Positions 57,050-64,000 of a DNA stretch of 64,000 bases are shown one piece after another. The translations under genes and the position numbers were made by a program. Each line of letters starts with the position of its first letter. Within the stretch, counting starts at the first letter, position 1. A model generated the notes under the pieces. It saw nothing but the letters and a program-made list of their open reading frames with translations. It was not told where the DNA came from and ran no database searches. The stretch lies in assembly GCA_003254885.1 (NCBI GenBank), contig QANT01002292.1, forward strand, positions 1 through 64,000, in the 5' to 3' direction. Source of the DNA: Purshia tridentata (lineage: Eukaryota > Streptophyta > Magnoliopsida > Rosales > Rosaceae).

Positions 57050-57706
57050 TTTCTTTCATCTCTCTCAATCTCCCACCCCATCCTAGGCGCCAACGCTGTT
57101 GTTGAGCCAGGCATGTGCCTCTCCTTTATCTCTGTCTCCCTTATCTCTCTCTTCCTTATCAATCTCTCCCCAAAACCCACCCAACCTAGCCCCAAAACCC
57201 ATTGAAACCCCACCCTCCCTAGAAACCTATCGATATCCAGAGATTAACCCACCCAAAAAACCCCATCCCCCTTGCCCCCAACCCACCCTTCCACAGAGCC
57301 TCCTTCTTCCCCCTACCTCACTTCGAACCCCTCCAAGCAACAAGCCTAGTCCTTGGGTAATTTTATTTTTTCATTTTCTACATCTCTCTCAATCTCCCAC
57401 CCCATCCTAGGCGCCGACGCTGTTGTTGAGCCAGGGATGTGCCTCTCCTTTATCTCTGTCTCCCTTATCTCTCTCTTCCTTATCAATCTCTCCCCAAAAC
57501 CCACCCAACCTAGCCCCAAAACCCACTGAAACCCCACCCTCCCTAGAAACCTATCGATATCCAGAGATTAACCCACCCAAAAAAACCCCATCCCCCCTGC
57601 CCCCAACCCACCCTTCCATAGAGCCTCCTTCTTCCCCCTACCTCACTTTGAACCCCTCCAAGCAACAAGCCTAGTCCTTGGGTGATTTTATTTTTTCATT
57701 TTCTAT
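57050..57706 (+). repeat. 324-bp CT/AC-rich tandem duplication
   Basis: TCTCTCAATCTCCCACCCCA occurs at 57061 and 57385, and the copies run almost unchanged through GCAACAAGCCTAGTCCTTGG. Composition (CT-rich, proline-rich frames) suggests a 5' leader of a transposon or gene rather than protein. The duplication is recent. Confidence 0.93.
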
Positions 57707-58429
57707 TTTTTGCAGCAATTAATATATTTTTGTAGATTGTCTTTTTTGTTTTGTTATTTGGGTTTTCTGTTTTTTGTTATTTATTATATTTTGTGGGTTT
57801 TTAATTTACTTGATTGTTTTGTAAGAATATTCTCGTTGTGGGGGAAAATTTTACTTGAGGAATTGCGAAGTTTCGAGGTAAATTATTCAATGTTTCATAA
57901 TTGTATTTAACTTATTAAATGAATTTAAGTTAAGTACATAAAACACACACACACACACATATATTGAACTATATATTTGTGCGAAGTTAATAGTAATAAG
58001 CTTTGTACATTCAACTTGAATACACCTTACACCCATTCAAGAGTTTGGACGCGCACATGAAGGCAATGTGTCCAACGCTCCAATTTAGATTATTTAATTA
58101 TCCAATTTGCTCGTGGACAGTTTGGGAGTGTACCATGTATGTATTGTGGTTTGTGGTTCACGTAACGTGGTTTCGATTAGGGGATATGTGGTGGCACCTC
58201 CTAATATTATTCTAGTGGATACTAGATATTTTTTTTTTATTCTCTATGTCCTGCACATGGAGAACCATAGGGAGATGTTGCTGAAATTTCTCAATTGAAA
58301 CCATGTCATAAGAGCTGTCAACTACGTCGACACATAATGTGGATTCTCGAATGACATAGGACCCTTACTAGAGACATAAGGAAATGAAGAAGGGTGATGA
58401 CTGATGATGCGATAGTACTCGCAAAACAT
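57707..58429. other. Unassigned AT-rich stretch
   Basis: No gene supported. Contains a short (AC)n at about 57942-57958. It may be CACTA interior or the 3' flank of the hAT element. Confidence 0.45.
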
Positions 58430-58666
58430 TGGGTCGTCGACGTGATTTGATGGAAGGGCCAATACTAAAGACTGATTCATATGCAAAAGTGGAAATATGA
58501 ATAGTTAACACATGACGAACTAAATGAGAAAGAATTGGATGGCAAAGTTGTAGTATTTTCTACCAAGAAATAACATCCAACTATTTCTTTCTATATAATG
58601 TTTCTTCATCAAAATACTTGGTCAATTCAGTTTTGGTACTTGAAACTAAATCAGCATTGTAACAAG

Positions 58667-61486
58667 TGTAACACCCCGCACTTTTCAAAGTGGTTTTGAA
58701 AAGCTTTTTAAAGATTTTCGGGATTTTATTTTGAAAGTAAAACGTTTTGGGCGTTTTTCAAATTTTAAAGTTTGACTTTTAAACTTGGGGGCAAAAGTTG
58801 ACTTTTTGTTCGGGAGGACTTTTCACGTTGACTTTGGGTTCGTTGGAAAGGTCTCGTTCTCACGAGTTCGTAGACACGTAGCACGCGTCAAACGGAGCTA
58901 CGGTTTGGAAGTTACGGACGTGTGAAGAGAGGGGCAAGTTTGTAATTTTGAAAAGTTGGATTTTAAAAAGCGGGCACAGAACCCCAGAAAATGACACAGC
59001 ATTTTCTCTCTCCTCTCTCCCGAAATTTCTCTCTCTCTCTCTCGCGACACTCATCCCAGCCGCGCCTTTCGCCGGCGCGTGGGGGCGCGTCCGGCCTGGT
59101 TTTTGGCTTCCCGTGTTCGTCTCTCTCCCCTCTTCTCTCCGGTGGTGGCGTCTCCTCCCGAAACAGCCCAGAAAGAGATAATCCGAGCGTGCACAGTCGG
59201 CGTCACGGCGGCGATCTCGGCGATTCCAGCGACGACGGGACCTCCCATCTGCCCAGATCTCTTCCTCTCGTCGAGCCCAGCGTGTTGGACCGCCGTGGGT
59301 GGCGGATCGGAGCTAGGGAGGCCGGCGGCTTTCTGGCCAGTTTTCCTCCTTTTTCGGCCATTTTTGGCCGTCGACCCAGGTTCGAGAATCGATCCCCTCG
59401 ATCTCCTCTACGTCCCTGTGTAGTTCGTTTAAGCTAAACGTGACTTTCGTTTTTGGCAGTTGACCGCCCATTGACCGTCGTGGGACTCGCTGCGTATGAC
59501 GGTTCCAGCGACCTGGTTTCTGTGTTTTTGGCCTCGAGCCAACCACCCGAACTTGTGGGTGAGTTCTCGGACTTTCCGTGTGTTTTCCGAGGGTTGGGCA
59601 GCCACCCTGCGTGGTGGTTCCCGCCCGTTGCTGTGTTTTGTTGCTTGGTTGTGAATTCTGGTTGGTTTTTTGGTTTGTCTGGTCTTAACAGGTACGGTTG
59701 GCACGGGAAATTGTATTTCCGATGCCGTTATGCTGCCGGATTTTAGAATCCGAGCAAGTGAGCTACGAAGGGCGGTTTAGTCTTTTCGCGTGGTCACAGT
59801 GAGTGGACCTAAGATCCTTTAATTCTCAGTTTAATTAGTTACTTGGTTGTTTGTGTGTTGTTTGTTTTGGTTGCTGGTTACTAGTTAAGAGGAGTACAGA
59901 ATTAGGAATGGAATTTCCGAGGATTTTAAAGGATTGTTTGAGGACTAAGTAAGGATTAGTGGTTTTGGTGGAGGATTACTGAGTTCAGGTGGAGACTTTT
60001 GGTTAGGATTGGGATTCCCGGGGTTTAAGGTTATTGCTTTTAAAGGTGATTTAGTAAGGATTTTGCTTTTGGAAAACTAATTTTGGGAACTCAGTTTTAT
60101 TTTGGGACAAAGTTAAAGATCTGATCTTATTTATCAGTTTTGGTAACGTTGGTTCTTTAAGAAAGGATTTAATTCTAAGCTCGAGTTTTGATTAGTTTTC
60201 CTGTTATATCAAAAAGGGTTTGGAACCTGGATTTTGGTGTTTGAACTGAAAATGTTCTTTTCGGATTGGTACGATTTTCGGAGCACCCAATTGGTACTCG
60301 TTCAGCTTCTCGGATTATATAGGTCTTTGGGACCCATCACGGCACACACATAGGCTTTGGGCCGTGTGTCGGGATGCCTTGCTCTTTGGGGGCGGCCCTG
60401 CGTGCACGTACGGCAGTTGTTGGCCCTGCATGTGTATGACAGACCCTGACTCTGCACATGTACGGCATGATATTGGCCCTGCATGCGTATGGCAGGTCGT
60501 AGGCCCTGCGCATATACGGCAGGATTATTGGCCCTGCATGCGTACGGCAGGTTGTGAGCCCTGCGCATGTACGGCAGGTTAGCTGGATGTGGATTGGGTG
60601 GTGGTTTTCATATCTTGTGAGTTACAGATTGTTTTTGATTATGAAACTTTAGTTCTTGTTTTATAATTTGAGACTTTGATCAGTTTTATTGATTTCTAAG
60701 AGTTTTTAAAGCGGATTTGAAATCGGTAATTATTTTCTCTTTCGTGGATTTTTATGAAATGTTTTAAAGCTAAGGGAATCTCAAAGGGTGACAGTGAGGT
60801 GTTGAGAAACTTGAATTTAAAGGTTTAGGCGAGAATTGATTACCGGGATTTGAGTAACAAAGGTCATTTGAGATTTAAGGGTAAGTAAAAGGTTTTAGAG
60901 TATTAGTGGTTTTCATTGAGAATTTAGTGGGATTCTAAGTCAGGACCTTGTGGTGAAATTCGAGGTGATTTCCAGTTTAGGGGATCAATTGAGGATAATT
61001 GAAGTATTACAGATTTGGGACAGTGAATTGGATTGGTTAGAGAATTGATGATCAGGTTAAGGATTATGATTTATAATTTGTGGTTGATTGTGAATGATTA
61101 TTTTATTTGAGTTTATTTTGAGGTCGTTAGTTAGATTTCACTCATACGAGCTCTAGTGAGCTTACCGGGTTTGTGTGTAAATCCGGTGCACCTGTGGTTG
61201 GGTGCAGGGTTTGGTTTTGTAGGTTGAGCAAGCTGAGGAGGCAGTGGAGAGAAGACGAGGCAGTGGGACCAACAGTGTTTTCAGAAAGTTCTTTTACACC
61301 TTGCTTTTATGTAAAAGGTTTACAGCGTGGTTTTTATAATTGTGCTTTTGTAACTTACAGTTGTTTTCAATAAATTATTTTATATTCATGGCTCACAGTT
61401 TCAGAAAAAGGGCCCACAGCTTCAGGAATTAATTTCAGTTTTCAGGTTCAGTTGGTGTTCACGTGCCCGAGGGTCGGGGCGTGACA
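58667..61486 (+). mobile_element. Solo LTR of the long-LTR family, long form, TSD ACAAG/ACAGG
   Basis: Starts TGTAACACCCCGCAC and ends GGGTCGGGGCGTGACA. The flanks ACAAG (58662-58666) and ACAGG (61487-61491) match at 4 of 5 bases. It is inserted inside the hAT gene in opposite orientation. It includes the long-form module with GGGACCCATCACGG near 60330 and a CCTGCATGCGTACGGCAGG array at 60400-60585. Confidence 0.92.
60400..60585 (+). repeat. GGCCCTGCATGYRTACGGCAG subrepeats in the LTR
   Basis: About six units of 25-30 bp, each bounded by CCTGC and GCAGG so that each can fold on itself. The same array, more decayed, lies at 6160-6290. Confidence 0.8.
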
Positions 61487-63016
61487 ACAGGTATCAATAT
61501 CCTACAAAGCAATCATAAAAACAAGCTATTATTCAACACAAAAACCACAAGAAAATACAGTTGGTAGTTGCCACAAAATGCATCTGCTATCTAGAAAATG
61601 AAACATAAAGAATATGCACCAGTAGCAGCTACCTTAAAAATGATGTCTCCATCTTGTGTGTTACTAGATGTTTGATTCCCAAATTGACTTGAATTAACAA
61701 GACGTGACAAATTTTCCATGGCATACTCAAAAAGAGAAGACAAGTGTAATTTGGACTCTTAAATTAATTAGAGTTCGAACCATAAAGTATTTTGTAAAAC
61801 CACTCTACAAAATGCAATTTATACCAAGGATCCAAAACAATTGCCATTGAAAGAATTAGGTTGTATTTCAACCAATACCTCTGAAACTTCACATTTATAA
61901 AACTATCCATCCTTTTCATGAAATCATCACTGTCTTCCATGGCTGATTTGATACTACGTTGGACTATGAACATTTCAAGAAAGAACAAATTTGATGTGGG
62001 GTACTTTGTTTCAAAAATAGGCAAGTGACACTATAAAAATACACCAAAAGCTTTGAAATCTTCTCTATTCATCTCATTCTTCTTCAGAAAGACAAAAATA
62101 AAAGTTTGAATCAGTTAACCCCAAACTCATAAGAGCATGACGATAGAAAAATATGATCTCTAGCATGACATAGGTTGAGTTCCACCTAGTGGGCACATCT
62201 TGTCTCAACCCTCTCTTACTACCCGATAACCCTACCTGTGCAACACAATAATCGAACTTTTGTTTCCTACGTGATGAACCCTTTATGTATTTTATGAACT
62301 CACGAGTTTTTGTAACTAGGTGATCAATTTCTTTAAGTCCCTCTTAGACTATTAAGTTCAAAGTATCACAATAATGAAAATGGAAGAATTTACCATTCAT
62401 TAACAATAGATGTCTTAAATTCAGTTGATATTTCAAAAAGCCAACAAAACAATCATTTACAGAAGCATTATCCAAAGTAATAGAAAATAATTTCTTTTGA
62501 ATCCCCTACTTAGTTAACAGTGGATTAAATTCCTCACACAAAGCACAACTACTATGTGGAAGGCGTAAGACAAAAGTTTAAAATCCTTTTATGTAATCTC
62601 CAATCTTAATCAACAAAGTGGGCTGTAAGAGTTAAGTACCCATCAATGATCACAGAGGTCCACAAATCAGATATAAGGCAAATCTTTCCTTCAACCTCAC
62701 TTAACAAATTTCGAAGTTTAAGTTTTTCTCTTTTGAACAACTTTGAAACATAATTCTTAACAGTATTCCTACATGATAGATTGATTTCAGGAGATATATA
62801 GGAGAATAAAGCTCTAATGCCTCCATATTCAATAAAACAAAAAGGCAAGTTATGCTTGATGATTACCTTTACAATAAATTCATAAATACCTCATGATCAA
62901 ACTTTTGGGGAACACAAACTAGATTAGGATAATATTAATTGCCTTAAATCAGCATGTGTACGTTTTTTTAGAACAATTTTTTATGTGGGTTAACATTACC
63001 CTTCCCATTCGAACTA

Positions 63017-63017
<1 letters not shown>

Positions 63018-63058
<41 letters not shown>
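63018..63058. repeat. (AC)n(AT)n microsatellite
   Basis: A run of about 16 AC units followed by AT units, within what was the BED-finger exon of the hAT gene. Confidence 0.95.
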
Positions 63059-63174
63059 CATGACAGTATTTACATTTAGCACGTTTTTTATTATCTAGAC
63101 ACTCACTCATAAGCAATCTTTCAAACATAGTCCAAGTAGACTTAACTTACGCTTACCTACAACCAAGGAGTGTA

Positions 63175-63365
63175 ATTTCGGTGAAATTTCGCCGAAATTA
63201 TCGTTTTTTAAGGGGTCCGATACAAAATCATCAAATTACCCAGTTTTCGGTAAAATTTCGATAATTTCGCCGAAATTTCGGTCGAAATTTAAAACATCTT
63301 AACAGTTAAAAACGGCAAAATATCGCGATAAACGTACAAAATTTCGACGAAATTTCGATATTTTC
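63175..63365. repeat. CGAAATTTCG palindrome cluster
   Basis: At least six perfect or near copies of CGAAATTTCG and AATTTCGCCGAAATT in 190 bp, just upstream of the hAT N-terminus. They are symmetrical, so no strand can be given. This could be a subterminal transposase-binding region of the hAT element. Confidence 0.75.
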
Positions 63366-64000
63366 ATTAATAAACCCAGCTGCCCAGTTTCTTTTTCTGC
63401 GAAATTTCCTCTCTCTCACCTCTAGATCTCTCACCTTGCGACGCCGACAACTTTCCCAGCCACCACGAACGTCCGTCCTTGGCTAGAAACACCCGAAACC
63501 ACTAGTGATCAATTGATTCTTGCAAAGAAGAACACGCGCACAGTGAGTCAACTCACCTCACCATCACCACCACCAGCCGCCATAAAGAAAGCCCGATCCC
63601 CACCACCTCCGGCCACCAATCTTCGAAATTTTTGGTGAGTTTTCTTCCTCTAATCATGGGCTTCCATTCCCCTAAACTTTTGTTTGGAAATTTGTTAGTT
63701 TGTATGATGGATTCATAATTAGAAGTTGATGAGGGTTTCACAATTTCGAATTTTTATATTTTATTAAGTGAAAATATTGTATAAATAATAAATCATAGAT
63801 CATGCATGAATCATACAATGGAAATTGTATATTTTGTATATTTGATTATTTGTATAAATTATATTATTGAATTTATTGTAATTTGTAGACTTTGTATGGT
63901 TTGTAATTTGTATTATTAATATTATTAATTAATATGAAAATTGTTTATGGAAATTGTATTTGTGAATTATTTGTAAATTTGTATATGCAAATGAAATAAT
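63366..64000. other. Leader-like then AT-rich sequence, unassigned
   Basis: 63400-63640 is CT/CCACC-rich and ends AATTTTTGGTGAGTTTTC, which looks like a non-coding first exon followed by a splice donor on the plus strand. The rest is AT-rich with no ORF. A plus-strand gene may begin here and continue beyond the window. Confidence 0.35.

Larger units (their letters stand above)
58430..63125 (-). pseudogene. hAT transposase remnant (zf-BED type), split by a solo LTR
   Basis: Read on the minus strand. BED finger start (LDNKKRAKCKYCHD, about 63120-63070) is disrupted by an AC/AT microsatellite. The central block 62848-62606 reads MPFCFIEYGGIRALFSYISP and SEVEGKICLISDLWTSVI. SKRGLRQDVPTRWNSTYVML lies at 62218-62161. 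A DUF4413-like RNase H part (YPTSNLFFLEMFIVQRSIKS; ILSMAIVLDPWYKLHF) lies at 62000-61770. The frame fades by 61600. The hAT C-terminal dimerisation part (VISW, ILSHLVRHVLTIHISTFAYE, SVFSIGPSIKSRRRPNVL) lies at 58610-58430, beyond the LTR at 58667-61486. Many stops; two TAG codons flank VISW. The gene is dead and was broken before or after the LTR arrived. Confidence 0.87.

Noticed and set aside
57099-57674. Two proline-rich proteins
   Set aside because: They are the two copies of a 324-bp CT/AC-rich tandem duplication with no conserved domain.

Overview
The window is nuclear DNA from a flowering plant, probably a eudicot. The evidence is the set of element families: Ty1/copia, a long-LTR family, CACTA, KAONASHI-type Mutator-like elements (MULEs) and hAT. 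Spliceosomal introns and strong C-to-T decay of transposon genes point the same way. I recognise no host gene, rRNA, tRNA or CRISPR array. This is a deep nest of transposable elements in an intergenic or pericentromeric setting. Three single N characters mark sequence or scaffold uncertainty (27985, 31105, 43637).

Layout. 1-5342: Ty1/copia fossil, cut at its 3' end. 5343-7960: three diverged ~1-kb tandem copies of a module from a long-LTR family. 8341-9903: solo LTR of that family with a perfect 5-bp target duplication. 11745-12409: CACTA tip joined to a TNP2 C-terminal (DUF4216) remnant. 12600-15650: inverted fossil of a SIRE-like copia element with an env-like domain. 15660-24200: CACTA-derived stretch ending in a Transposase_24 (Ptta) pseudogene, split from upstream sequence by a solo LTR (20219-22137). 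24572-52686: MULE territory. 52687-55601: solo LTR without a target duplication. 55658-57706: CACTA terminal region with tandem repeats. 58430-63125: hAT transposase pseudogene on the minus strand, split by a solo LTR (58667-61486). 63175-64000: CGAAATTTCG-rich and then AT-rich sequence.

The central 28 kb is the most interesting part. Two multi-exon DUF1985 plus Ulp1 (C48 SUMO-protease-like) genes face each other at 25.8-29.8 kb (+) and 52.2-47.1 kb (-). Their homology includes introns and upstream DNA, so the region is a large imperfect inverted repeat. Between them lie an almost intact mudrA transposase (34715-37346), two paralogous small genes of unknown function (41458-42261 and 45285-45776) and a Cys-rich small ORF (43097-43504). 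Degenerate ~12-bp-period TGGACA/TGTCCA arrays, mostly arranged as hairpins or foldback elements, recur through the whole region. MITEs with Mutator-type 9-bp target duplications lie inside it. Many of the stops that silence these genes look like C-to-T changes. At one site the paralogous gene still has CAG where the other has TAG, as expected from CHG cytosine methylation.

The long-LTR family is present as five solo LTRs and fragments, with no internal domain seen. Its longer copies carry a 52-bp tandem hairpin array whose stems change in a compensatory way between repeats.
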